A stretch of 64,000 nt of DNA, taken from assembly GCA_937883755.1 (NCBI GenBank), contig CAKZYA010000058.1, forward strand, positions 248,001 through 312,000. Reading direction: 5' to 3'. Source of the DNA: an uncultured Flammeovirgaceae bacterium (GTDB taxonomy: Bacteria > Bacteroidota > Bacteroidia > Cytophagales > Cyclobacteriaceae). The notes under the pieces are model-generated. The model worked only from the letters and a program-made list of their open reading frames with translations. It did no database searches and was not told the origin of the DNA. The translations under genes were made by a program, and so were the position numbers. Below, piece after piece: positions 1 to 8,260 of this stretch (its first letter is position 1; every line of letters begins with the position of its first letter).

Positions 1-87
1 CTTCAGGTCGGATCGTCCCTAGTTATAAAAGTGAACCTACTATGAGATTCCGGACATTTTAGCACGATAAGAAAGCTATAATCTGCG

Positions 88-1185
88 CTATTGTTCAACT
101 GCGTAGAGGCCAGTAGACTTGGATTTTCCCTTGAGCGTAAAGTCTCCTAGTGCTTGTACTTCAAAAGCGTTCTGATCTTCCAGATTCTTATATATCTCGC
201 TAGAGATGATCAGGTCTTTGCTGTACTTTTTACACAGGCTTTGCAGTCGGGCTGCGGTGTTTAGTACATCGCCAGTGAAAACAATCTCGCGCTTCAGTGC
301 ACCTACTTCACCGGTAGTAACCTCGCCTACGTGCAGGCCCGCTTTAAAGTCTGGCAATGCTCCGAATTTGGTTAAAAAATCATTCCGGCGGCGTTCCAGA
401 CTCTGTTTAATACCGAGAAAACAATTGATACAATTGTTTTCCCGAAAGCCCTGTCGGGCCTTCCAGGTAATCACTACCTCGTCTCCTATGTACTGATATA
501 CTTCCCCCTGGCTGTTGATAATGGCATCCGACATCAGATCGTAGTACGCTCTCAATAGCTCAAAGTACCGAACGTGCCCTAACTGCTCGGCAATGGCGGT
601 AGAGTCTTTCATATCCAGAAACATGAAAATACGTTCTTCCACCGTAGGTGTATGGTACCTTCCGGTAACTAAGTTACGTAGTACATTATAGCCCAAGTTC
701 TCGCTTACCGTCGCATAAAACACACTTAACAGGAGGGAAAAAGCCAGTTGAACCAAGGTGTTAACGAACGTAGCGCTGATGAAAAATCGACCCATCTTCT
801 GCCATACTTCGAGATCATAAATTGGGGTGCGGGCCTCAATGCTAGCGGCAATGGGGTAGGCTACGGAGATAATCAGCAGCGTAAAGAGTAGATAAATCGC
901 AAATTTGTATACGATCTTCTTCGTCAGCGACAAGTGACTGAAGCGCTTTTCCAGTACCACCATTTCAAAAGTACCGACCATTAATCCTACAATAGCGACA
1001 GCCACGCTAGCGAATATGAATACCGGAAGGGTGAGAGTAATATCGGTATCGGGGTTAATATTTTGACTACGGGTCAACGTTAAATCGCTGATCAGAAACA
1101 CCCAGGACATCACGAGCCAAATAACTCCGAAGGGAATGATTCTGGCAATGTTTCTTTTAGATTTGGGAGTGAGACGAAGAGGCAT
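88..1185 (-). CDS. Membrane-anchored class III adenylate/guanylate cyclase
   Basis: Makes a cyclic nucleotide from ATP or GTP at the inner face of the membrane. The N-terminal ~160 residues hold about four hydrophobic segments (near 15-35, 52-75, 92-112 and 135-158). The C-terminal ~185 residues are a class III catalytic domain. Metal-binding aspartates are D191 (in FLDMKDST) and D235 (in YIGDEVV). The transition-state pair is N309 and R313 in GDVLNTAARLQ. All catalytic positions are present, so it should be active; ATP versus GTP preference cannot be read with confidence. It lies 51 bp downstream of a TolB-like/TPR/AraC regulator on the same strand. In other bacteria TolB-like/TPR modules are often fused to cyclases, which hints at a functional link. 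Confidence 0.9.
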   Translation of the reverse strand: MPLRLTPKSKRNIARIIPFGVIWLVMSWVFLISDLTLTRSQNINPDTDITLTLPVFIFASVAVAIVGLMVGTFEMVVLEKRFSHLSLTKKIVYKFAIYLLFTLLIISVAYPIAASIEARTPIYDLEVWQKMGRFFISATFVNTLVQLAFSLLLSVFYATVSENLGYNVLRNLVTGRYHTPTVEERIFMFLDMKDSTAIAEQLGHVRYFELLRAYYDLMSDAIINSQGEVYQYIGDEVVITWKARQGFRENNCINCFLGIKQSLERRRNDFLTKFGALPDFKAGLHVGEVTTGEVGALKREIVFTGDVLNTAARLQSLCKKYSKDLIISSEIYKNLEDQNAFEVQALGDFTLKGKSKSTGLYAVEQ

Positions 1186-1236
1186 ACTTAGGTTTGCGTA
1201 AAACCAACCCCTAATTTAATAATCCCACACGATTCT

Positions 1237-3006
1237 CTATATTTCTTTTTTGTGGGACTTGATCCAGGCTTTGGGCGTAGTGCCGGTAGATTGTTTGAAA
1301 AATTTATTAAACACCGACTTGGAATTGAAGCCGCTTTCGTAGGCGATGCCCAATAGGCTAAGGTGCTGGCTGGCAGGGTCTAATGCGCGAGCCTGAAAAG
1401 CCTGAACTCGATATTCATTGATGAAATCATTGAAGCTTTTTCCAATTTTGTCATTCAATAGCCAAGAAAGTTTATTAGGATGTAGTGCAATAGCATCCGC
1501 GAGTGATCTAAGTGTGAGACTAGAATTTAAATAGAGTTGTTCTTCGCTCATTACCTCTTTCAATGCATCAGTAAATGCAGTGATCTCTTTAGCCGTCAGT
1601 TTAGATTGCGTGGCTGCCTCGTCTTTTACTACAATATTGGTATCTGACTGGATGGAAAAGGTGGAATTACATAGTGCCTTATATTCTGTATTTCCTTTCA
1701 GGGCCTGTAGCAGAGGATCGTGCATAAAGTTGATATACTGCCCTAAACGCTGGTCTATTCCATTTCTGAGGGCAACCACTGATTCTTGCGTATCACCTAA
1801 GTAGAGTGGAATGTATACATCCCAGGGTAAGTATCCCGTATGATCGCGAAGAAAGTCAGTTGCCTGAGCTTCTCTCCCTTCATTGCGGACTTCAAAGAGC
1901 AGCACAAAGTCTGATTTATTGTCAATATCTGGGTGTCGATCCAGTATGTCGTAAAGGGCGTCTTTATCATTTATGAGGATAGTACAACAGGCTTTCACCT
2001 GCCAGGCTAAGTCCCACTTAGGATCAATCGCTAAGGCTTTATTCATCCAATCGGTAGCCTGATTGTATTGGCCGCTCAAATAATAGATATTTCCCTTGGT
2101 ATAATGATGATTGGCTGATAACGGATTATACTCTAGTGCCTGATCAATACAGCTCATGGCCTCGTTAAACTGACCGACAGCGGTATAACATTCAGCACAG
2201 GACTCTAAAGCTTCCGCATCGTGAGGCGAAACGCGAAGGGCATTACGCAAATGGGCTAATGCTTGATCCACCTGCCAGTTGATCCAAAAGCTTTGGGTGG
2301 CTAGGGCGAAAAAGCCTTCAGGGCTGTCGGCCTTTATCGCCATGCCTTCATCCATAAATTTTCCAGCTTCCTTCAGAGCTTCATCCTTATCCATAAAATT
2401 CCAGGAAGCCAGAATACCGTAGCACTGCACCAGCCCGAAATAAGGCTGATAGTACGCCGGATCGAGCCGAATACTTAGTTTATAAAAATCAATAGCCCGG
2501 TAAAAATCCTCCAACTTCCAGTTGAGTTGATAGAATCTACCTTTCAGAAATTGCTGATAGGCTTCTACGTTGCGGGTAGGCTGGTCTACTAGTTGGTCTT
2601 TAATTTCTATGTGCCCAAAGTTCTCCCTTATCTGATCGGCAATCAACAGGCTGATTTCGTCTTGCAAAGCAAAAATATCAGCCAGTTCGCGGTCAAAGTT
2701 GCGTGACCACAGATGAAAACCATCACTGGCCTGGATAAGTTGGGCGGTAATCCGCACTCGCTTTCCTGCTTTTCGAACGCTTCCTTCCAGTACGTTAGCG
2801 ACCCCTAACGTTCGAGCAATTTCCCGTATGTCCTGATCTTTTCCTTTAAAGGCAAAAGAGGAAGTGCGGGCCGTGACTTTGAGACTATCAATTTTAGTCA
2901 ATGCATTGATAATCTCTTCGGTAATTCCATCGCTGAAGTACTCATTCTCCGGATCAGTACTTAGGTTGACAAAAGGTAGTACGGCAATAGATTTGGGCTG
3001 AACCAC
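1237..3006 (-). CDS. TolB-like/TPR protein with C-terminal AraC helix-turn-helix
   Basis: Predicted cytoplasmic transcription regulator of 589 residues. The N-terminal ~130 residues (SIAVLPFVNLS...FSDGITEEIINAL) are the TolB/FlgO-like domain seen at the head of many TPR sensor proteins. The middle (~150-420) has TPR-like helical pairs such as ALEYNPLSANHHYTKGNIYY. The C-terminal ~100 residues are an AraC-type DNA-binding domain (FNDFINEYRVQAF, then IAYESGFNSKSVFNKFFK). No signal peptide or membrane helix is visible. It is a close architectural paralogue of the protein at 4713-6494. The targets are unknown; the neighbouring cyclase suggests a role in the same pathway, but that is inference. 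Confidence 0.85.
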   Translation of the reverse strand: MVQPKSIAVLPFVNLSTDPENEYFSDGITEEIINALTKIDSLKVTARTSSFAFKGKDQDIREIARTLGVANVLEGSVRKAGKRVRITAQLIQASDGFHLWSRNFDRELADIFALQDEISLLIADQIRENFGHIEIKDQLVDQPTRNVEAYQQFLKGRFYQLNWKLEDFYRAIDFYKLSIRLDPAYYQPYFGLVQCYGILASWNFMDKDEALKEAGKFMDEGMAIKADSPEGFFALATQSFWINWQVDQALAHLRNALRVSPHDAEALESCAECYTAVGQFNEAMSCIDQALEYNPLSANHHYTKGNIYYLSGQYNQATDWMNKALAIDPKWDLAWQVKACCTILINDKDALYDILDRHPDIDNKSDFVLLFEVRNEGREAQATDFLRDHTGYLPWDVYIPLYLGDTQESVVALRNGIDQRLGQYINFMHDPLLQALKGNTEYKALCNSTFSIQSDTNIVVKDEAATQSKLTAKEITAFTDALKEVMSEEQLYLNSSLTLRSLADAIALHPNKLSWLLNDKIGKSFNDFINEYRVQAFQARALDPASQHLSLLGIAYESGFNSKSVFNKFFKQSTGTTPKAWIKSHKKEI

Positions 3007-3107
3007 AAGTAGTGTATTGAGATTGCAGCTCCAAGATAAATAACAAAACGTAAAAACGAATGATTATATAGGGGCAAACACCTTATCAACGTCATGTTAG
3101 ACTTTTT

Positions 3108-3500
3108 TCAACTAATAGCCAATACCAAGTAACACAGCGACATCAGTAGAGTCAGCGTACCAAAGCCATATTTCTCAATAGGGCTTTTAGCCGTTAAATT
3201 TCCTAAAGTGTTGAGTAAGAAGAAGGCGAATAGTACCCACATACCACCGTTGATCACTGACGGATAATTGAGGAAAGTCAGGTAGCCCATTTTTGATGCT
3301 ACCAAAAGGATAGCCAAGACCAATACTACCAAAGAAATAGATTCCATTCGGAGCAACTGGGTACGGTTATTAATTTTACCGACCCAAACGATACCGTAAG
3401 GAATAATACCAGCTATAACTAGCAAATGAAAGACAATGAGCAACCCCAGTATAATGAGTAGGGTGTTACCAGCGAGGTTAGGGTTGAATAGCGATTCCAT
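3108..3500 (-). CDS. Small four-helix membrane protein, unknown
   Basis: 130 residues with four hydrophobic stretches (near 12-34, 52-70, 80-98 and 108-128), so an integral inner-membrane protein. I do not recognise a family. It ends 101 bp after the upstream TolB-like/TPR gene begins and its own start lies 11 bp after the stop of the 3512-4162 gene, all on the minus strand, so it may be co-transcribed with the latter. No catalytic motif is visible. Confidence 0.7.
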   Translation of the reverse strand: MESLFNPNLAGNTLLIILGLLIVFHLLVIAGIIPYGIVWVGKINNRTQLLRMESISLVVLVLAILLVASKMGYLTFLNYPSVINGGMWVLFAFFLLNTLGNLTAKSPIEKYGFGTLTLLMSLCYLVLAIS

Positions 3501-3511
3501 GATATTGTTAT

Positions 3512-4162
3512 TTAGAAATTTATCCCGAAGTAAAGATTGGGTTCAAAGAGAAAATAGTTTCTCCACTTATCGTCTAATGTCTTAAACTTATCCGGTGTAT
3601 TGGTATCAAAAACCCAAAATTGAGAATGAACTTGAGGTTCTATGAAAAAGCGTTTTTTCTTCCCAAAAGCAAAATGATACCCCAGATGAAAAGAATTGTA
3701 CAGTTTGAACCCATTTTGAATTTTTGAACCACCCTCATCTAAGTAGGTTTTAAATTGAGGTAAGACTTCAACTGTTGCAAATAGCCCTTTCCATAACATG
3801 CGTTGATAAGTTATTCCTAAGCCTGTTTCACGCACATGTCCGGGGTAGAATTCGCTTTCAGATTTTACCTTATCCAATAGTCCGTCCCACCAAACAATTC
3901 CCATGGGTTGAAATAGTCGCCAAGTGGCAAATTTTATCCCAATGATGTTTTTATCATCTAAGTTACGTTTAACATGAAGTTCTATATGCCGGGTATGTGT
4001 TCTATCGTTCCAAGATTTTTCTGCTAGCTGAGGTAAAATAATCACTGGTAAACTAACCCGATACTTATGAGCTACTACGGCTTCTTTACCTAGTTTTTGG
4101 TTGCTTTGAGCAAAAGCACTGAACGTAACAAGCGTTAAAATGGCAATTAATAGGGTTTTCAT
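3512..4162 (-). CDS. Secreted beta-rich protein, possible outer-membrane barrel
   Basis: 216 residues with a signal peptide (MKTLLIAILTLVTFSAFAQ). The mature part alternates hydrophobic and polar residues, ends in an aromatic-rich strand (LYFGINF) and has strand pairs such as GLGITYQRML and FHLGYHFAFG, typical of small Bacteroidota outer-membrane barrels. No named family recognised. It is followed closely by the small membrane protein on the same strand. Identification as a barrel rests on residue pattern only. Confidence 0.7.
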   Translation of the reverse strand: MKTLLIAILTLVTFSAFAQSNQKLGKEAVVAHKYRVSLPVIILPQLAEKSWNDRTHTRHIELHVKRNLDDKNIIGIKFATWRLFQPMGIVWWDGLLDKVKSESEFYPGHVRETGLGITYQRMLWKGLFATVEVLPQFKTYLDEGGSKIQNGFKLYNSFHLGYHFAFGKKKRFFIEPQVHSQFWVFDTNTPDKFKTLDDKWRNYFLFEPNLYFGINF

Positions 4163-4712
4163 TTTTGAAAATTTTTAGTGGTGAAATAAATAGTTATAGA
4201 GATTTACATTGAGCACTCCTTATTATCGGCAGAACGAGAAAGGAATTTTCATCCGGTGATTACTTGCTTTGTTTTATTGAGTTGACACTACAAACATAGC
4301 GTAGCAGGGTAGGGCAATCGTCCTGAAATGAAATTGCGGACGTTTTTGTATCAATTCACCAACCATAATACGAAAACCCTTGAAAATCAATAGAATCCAA
4401 ACCAGAATAAGAAGATTCTAGATGGGTTCATGTGATGGTGAGGAGACTCAAGGGCTCCTCCCCGCCGAAGATTTTGGCTCTAATTTTTCTCGCTACTTCC
4501 TTAGAGGTAAACTTCGTACCTCTAGGGCGCAACGCTTCATTATAAGTAAAATAATTGATCACATAGATTCACCTAAAACCTTTTACGAACATCTCCCAAC
4601 CTAAAAAATTTCACTTTTTCTGATTATTTTCGGCAATAGTCATCAGTGCGCACCTCAAGGACTGATGACAGTACATCGGCTAATCTGATTAGCATCAACG
4701 TTGTCTGATACT
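4163..4712. other. Intergenic region between divergent genes, with hairpins and a palindrome
   Basis: About 550 bp separating the minus-strand barrel gene from the plus-strand TolB/TPR/AraC gene; promoters for both should lie here. An imperfect palindrome CGTCC-N14-GGACG at 4318-4341 pairs at 8 of 12 positions. An 8-bp stem TAGAGGTA/TACCTCTA lies at 4502-4524, and a 9-bp stem GTCATCAGT/ACTGATGAC at 4639-4669. A 60-codon open frame at 4422-4604 has no recognisable protein character and is not called. Confidence 0.5.
4639..4669. promoter_or_regulatory. Perfect 9-bp hairpin upstream of TolB/TPR/AraC gene
   Basis: GTCATCAGT and its exact complement ACTGATGAC flank a 13-nt loop, ending 43 bp before the preferred ATG at 4713. 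It could be an operator or a leader hairpin. The arm resembles the CAGTCAT units of the dispersed repeats near 33.9, 52.9 and 58.4 kb. Confidence 0.4.
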
Positions 4713-6494
4713 ATGACCGAAAACTCTATTGCCGTACTACCTTTTGTTAATCTTAGTGCTGACGTTGAAAACGAATACTTCAGCGACGGCCTGACCGAAG
4801 AGATTATCAATGCACTGGCTAAAATTGATAGTCTTAAAGTTACTTCTCGCACTTCCGCGTTCTTCTTCAAAGGAAAGGATGTTCAGATTACCCAAATCAG
4901 TAAGCAACTCAACGTGGCGATCCTCTTGGAGGGCAGCGTGCGTTTGTCAGGAAAAGCGGTTAGAATTACTGCTCAACTAATTCAGGCCGAAGGCGACTTT
5001 CATCTGTGGTCTGAAACCTGGGATCGACAACTCGACGATATCTTTGCCGTTCAGGATGAGATTAGCTTACTGATTGCCGAAAAGCTGCGCGAACAGGTAG
5101 GACACTTCGAAATCAATGAGCATCTGGTAAATACGCAGACAAAAGATCTGGATGCCTATACGCTGTTTCTAAAAGGTCGCTACTACTTCAACCGATGGAA
5201 TCCCGAAGATGTACAGCAGGCGATAGAATACTATCAACAAGCGCTGACTATTGATCCTAAACATGCTAACTCGCTGGTAGGGCTAGCTGACAGCTACAGC
5301 TTCTTAGCTACTTGCGGATTTATTTCTTATCAGGAGGGTTGGGGGAAATGTGCCCAACTAACGCAGCAGGCTCTTGAAATTGATAATCGCTTGCCCGCCG
5401 CGTATTATCAACTTGCCAACCTGGCTTTTTTCACCGAAGGAGATTTTAGTAAAGCACTTTCGCTGGTTGAGTGCGCGCTGGATATAAATCCGAACCATGT
5501 GGAGTCGCTACAACTGATATGCCTGCTCTGCCTATACGCCGATAAAGAAGATACTGCCCGTCAGCATCTGGATGCAGTTCGTAGCGTTGATCCTATGTCG
5601 GCGGAAACCCAGTTTTACCGGGGGTATTTTTACTACATGCAGCGGGATTTTGACCAAGCTATTGTTCAGCTAGATGCTTGTTTAGATCAAAACCCAAAGA
5701 GTATCCCTAGTCACACAATCAAGGCAGCTTGTTTACTGATGTTAGCGCGATTTGATCAGGTCATTACGTACTACGATAGCCTTCCTCTGGAAATAGTTAT
5801 TCCTGCGGAGAAGATTGGTTCAGAGTTGTTAGCCTTCGTCCTTAAAAGTGATCAAAAACAAGCTGATGAGTACTTGGCTAAGCTACAACGAGCGATCAAT
5901 AGCGAAGACGGGTTCACCGCAGACGTATACCTGTTTCTGTACTACTGTCAGACTTCTCAAGTAGATGCGGCCTTTCGTTGGATTGAACAGGCCACAGAAA
6001 ATCGCTCCCCTTTGTTGCTGATTCGCTACGCTGACCCGCTGGTAGACTCTCTCAGAAGTGATGCCCGCTACACTACATTTCAGCAGAAGCTCTTCCCACC
6101 TGAGGCGTTTAATTCCAGTAACACTAGCAGAAAAAAGAAGTCTCTGTTAGACGAAAAGTCGCTTACAAATTATCGGAAAAGGCTACTAAGCCATATTGAA
6201 AGCGAAAAGCCCTACCTAGACTCTGACCTTTCGCTACGTTCATTAGCCAACCAAATAGATATCCACCCCAACCAACTCTCGTGGTTGCTCAACGAAAGTT
6301 TGGGTAGTAACTTCAATGAGTTTATTAACCACTATCGGGTGGAAACCTTTAAAAAGCTGGCGAAAGACCCCGATAACGCGCATGTTACTATTTTGGGTTT
6401 GGCTTACGATAGTGGGTTCAATTCCAAGACCGTATTCAATACCTACTTTAAAAAAGAGGTTGGTATGACTCCCAAACAGTTTTTAAAAGCCTAG
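4713..6494 (+). CDS. TolB-like/TPR protein with C-terminal AraC helix-turn-helix (paralogue)
   Basis: 593 residues with the same three-part build as the protein at 1237-3006: TolB-like head (NSIAVLPFVNLSADVENEY), TPR middle, AraC-type tail (LGLAYDSGFNSKTVFNTYFK). The frame can be read from a TTG at 4701, but the ATG at 4713 puts the conserved head directly after the start and is preferred. No signal peptide. It lies 123 bp upstream of a reductase-DUF4386-hydrolase group and is the obvious candidate regulator of it, perhaps acting at the palindrome at 6523-6546. That link is inference from position. Confidence 0.85.
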   Translation: MTENSIAVLPFVNLSADVENEYFSDGLTEEIINALAKIDSLKVTSRTSAFFFKGKDVQITQISKQLNVAILLEGSVRLSGKAVRITAQLIQAEGDFHLWSETWDRQLDDIFAVQDEISLLIAEKLREQVGHFEINEHLVNTQTKDLDAYTLFLKGRYYFNRWNPEDVQQAIEYYQQALTIDPKHANSLVGLADSYSFLATCGFISYQEGWGKCAQLTQQALEIDNRLPAAYYQLANLAFFTEGDFSKALSLVECALDINPNHVESLQLICLLCLYADKEDTARQHLDAVRSVDPMSAETQFYRGYFYYMQRDFDQAIVQLDACLDQNPKSIPSHTIKAACLLMLARFDQVITYYDSLPLEIVIPAEKIGSELLAFVLKSDQKQADEYLAKLQRAINSEDGFTADVYLFLYYCQTSQVDAAFRWIEQATENRSPLLLIRYADPLVDSLRSDARYTTFQQKLFPPEAFNSSNTSRKKKSLLDEKSLTNYRKRLLSHIESEKPYLDSDLSLRSLANQIDIHPNQLSWLLNESLGSNFNEFINHYRVETFKKLAKDPDNAHVTILGLAYDSGFNSKTVFNTYFKKEVGMTPKQFLKA

Positions 6495-6522
6495 CAACCT
6501 CTGCTCTGTTCAGAAACTAGGG

Positions 6523-6546
6523 GGTTCGGGTTTATAAACCCGAACC
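6523..6546. promoter_or_regulatory. Perfect 24-bp palindrome, candidate operator
   Basis: The half-site GGTTCGGGTTTA is followed immediately by its exact reverse complement. It lies between the AraC-type gene and the reductase gene, centred about 83 bp before the ATG at 6618. A near-identical palindrome precedes the second reductase gene (9365-9386). A TATAAA core and GTTCGG/CCGAAC arms suggest a dimeric regulator site, although a terminator for the upstream gene is also possible. Confidence 0.6.
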
Positions 6547-6601
6547 ACTTTCCAATAATCCGAACGAATGCCTCTCCTAAGTCAACTTTCTTTGTCATGA
6601 A

Positions 6602-6616
6602 CTTAAATTTTTAAGC
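6602..6616 (+). repeat. 15-nt repeat directly before a start codon, copy 1
   Basis: CTTAAATTTTTAAGC ends one base before the ATG at 6618. An identical 15-mer ends one base before the ATG at 7577. The arms CTTAAA/TTTAAG are self-complementary. It may be a translation-initiation element in an organism that uses few Shine-Dalgarno sites. Confidence 0.55.
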
Positions 6617-6617
6617 C

Positions 6618-7565
6618 ATGACCAACAAAATGAAAGCAGTAGTAGCCACCGGATACGGTTCTCCTGAAGTGCTACAACTCCGAAAAGTTAACAAACCGCA
6701 ACCCAATAAAAATGAGGTGTTAATCAAGATACACGCCACTTCAGTAACTGCCAGCGATATTCTTATTCGCGGTTTGAATGCACCACTGATCTATAAGCTA
6801 ATTGTTCAACTTGCATTTGGCTTTGGTAAGCCCAGAAACCCCATTTTAGGTATGGTGGTGTCCGGTACTATTGCCGGTAAAGGAAAAAATGTCACTAAGT
6901 TTAATCCGGGTGATGAGGTGTTTGCGTACTGTTCCATGTCACCAATGAAACATCGTTTTGGTTCTTATGCGGAGTACATCTGTTTACCGCAAGATTGGAA
7001 TCTTGCCCTAAAACCAACCAACATTAGCTTTGAAGAAGCCGCGGCAATTCCCTACGGGGGCTTACTGGCGGCTCATTTGATGAAGAAGACCAACATTACA
7101 AAAGGTGATAAAGTGCTGATTTACGGAGCGTCTGGAAGTATTGGAACGATGGCTTTACAAATGGCAAAAGATGCGGGAGCTATTGTCACCAGTGTATGCA
7201 GCCGTAAGAACTTTGAGCTAGTAAAATCACTGGGAAGCGATGAGGTGATTGATTATACCGCCAGCAATGCTGAGTCTCAATTGGAAACATACCAGTATGT
7301 GATAGATGCAGTTGGCAACAGCAAATCGTCGGTGCTCAAAGCAAAGAGTAAACAGGCGATCAACAAAGGGGGGAAGTACCTTTCTATTGACCAAGGAACG
7401 CCCACAACACCCAAAACAGCTTTTTTGATGCTGAAGAAATTAGTTGAACAAGGGAAACTCAAGCCAGTAATAGACCGAGTGTATCCATTAGAAGAAATGG
7501 TAGCAGCACACCGATACGTTGAAGGTGGTCACAAACGAGGGAATGTAGTCGTTCTAACCGCTTAA
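6618..7565 (+). CDS. Zinc-free medium-chain NAD(P)-dependent reductase (quinone oxidoreductase type)
   Basis: 315 residues. An N-terminal GroES-like fold is followed by a Rossmann domain with the nucleotide motif YGASGSIGTMALQMAK (~167-182). The structural zinc cysteine cluster of classical alcohol dehydrogenases is absent, which fits the quinone oxidoreductase/enoyl reductase branch. Probable role is NADPH-dependent reduction of a small carbonyl or quinone; substrate not deducible. It leads a tight run with the DUF4386 gene (11-bp gap) and a serine hydrolase (8-bp overlap). A paralogue lies at 9509-10468, and both carry the same upstream palindrome. Confidence 0.88.
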   Translation: MTNKMKAVVATGYGSPEVLQLRKVNKPQPNKNEVLIKIHATSVTASDILIRGLNAPLIYKLIVQLAFGFGKPRNPILGMVVSGTIAGKGKNVTKFNPGDEVFAYCSMSPMKHRFGSYAEYICLPQDWNLALKPTNISFEEAAAIPYGGLLAAHLMKKTNITKGDKVLIYGASGSIGTMALQMAKDAGAIVTSVCSRKNFELVKSLGSDEVIDYTASNAESQLETYQYVIDAVGNSKSSVLKAKSKQAINKGGKYLSIDQGTPTTPKTAFLMLKKLVEQGKLKPVIDRVYPLEEMVAAHRYVEGGHKRGNVVVLTA

Positions 7566-7575
7566 ATTTTTAAGC
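7561..7575 (+). repeat. 15-nt repeat directly before a start codon, copy 2
   Basis: Exact second copy of CTTAAATTTTTAAGC. It contains the stop codon of the reductase gene and ends one base before the ATG at 7577. Confidence 0.55.
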
Positions 7576-7576
7576 T

Positions 7577-8260
7577 ATGGAAAAGAAAACTTATAGACTG
7601 ACCGGATTCCTGTACTTGCTTATCATCATTTGTGCAGGATTTAGCCAGGGATATATTCGAGGAAGCATCGTCGTACCGGAAGATGCAGTGGTTACCGCTA
7701 GCAATATCGTACAAAACGAAGCCTTATTTCGGCTGGGTTTATCGCTTGATCTGATTGCGTTCATTACCGATGCTATCGTCTCGGTACTGTTGTATCAGAT
7801 GTTTAAGCCGTTTGGTAAAACATTGGCAATGACATCCGCTACCCTCCGACTAATTGCTCATCCGGCTATTGGTAGCCTGAATCTGCTCAACCACTATCTC
7901 GCCTACCATATCTTAGGTGACACTGAGTTTCTGACCGCTTTTGATGAGGTCCAACGGCAATCGTTCAGTTTGCTTTTTATGGATGCTCACCGCAGCGGTT
8001 ATCTTATTGCCGGGGGCTTCTTTGGGCTGCACTGTCTGCTTTTAGGTGTTTCCATTTATAAGTCCAACACGGTTCCCTATATTTTCGGAGGGCTTTTAAT
8101 CGGTTCGGGAGTAGGTTATCTCATCGAAACTTTTGGTAACTTCAGCATGCCAGGCTACGAGGAATATACCGCTTTAATCGTCGGTGTTACCGCGGCGATT
8201 GGCGAACTATCATTCACCTTCTATTTACTGATCAAAGGAAAAAAACACACCTATGACTAA
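7577..8260 (+). CDS. DUF4386-type membrane protein
   Basis: 227 residues, about six hydrophobic segments (first near 8-26, last near 200-220). The opening (MEKKTYRLTGFLYLLIIICA) and the middle ATLRLIAHPAIGSLNLLNHY match my memory of the DUF4386 family, inner-membrane proteins of unknown role. It sits between the reductase and the serine hydrolase and its end overlaps the hydrolase start (ATGACTAA), so translational coupling is likely. Function unknown. Confidence 0.8.
   Translation: MEKKTYRLTGFLYLLIIICAGFSQGYIRGSIVVPEDAVVTASNIVQNEALFRLGLSLDLIAFITDAIVSVLLYQMFKPFGKTLAMTSATLRLIAHPAIGSLNLLNHYLAYHILGDTEFLTAFDEVQRQSFSLLFMDAHRSGYLIAGGFFGLHCLLLGVSIYKSNTVPYIFGGLLIGSGVGYLIETFGNFSMPGYEEYTALIVGVTAAIGELSFTFYLLIKGKKHTYD

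Noticed and set aside
4422-4604. 60-codon plus-strand open frame in the divergent intergenic region
   Set aside because: No family resemblance, no ribosome-binding site, and it runs across two hairpins; more likely chance.
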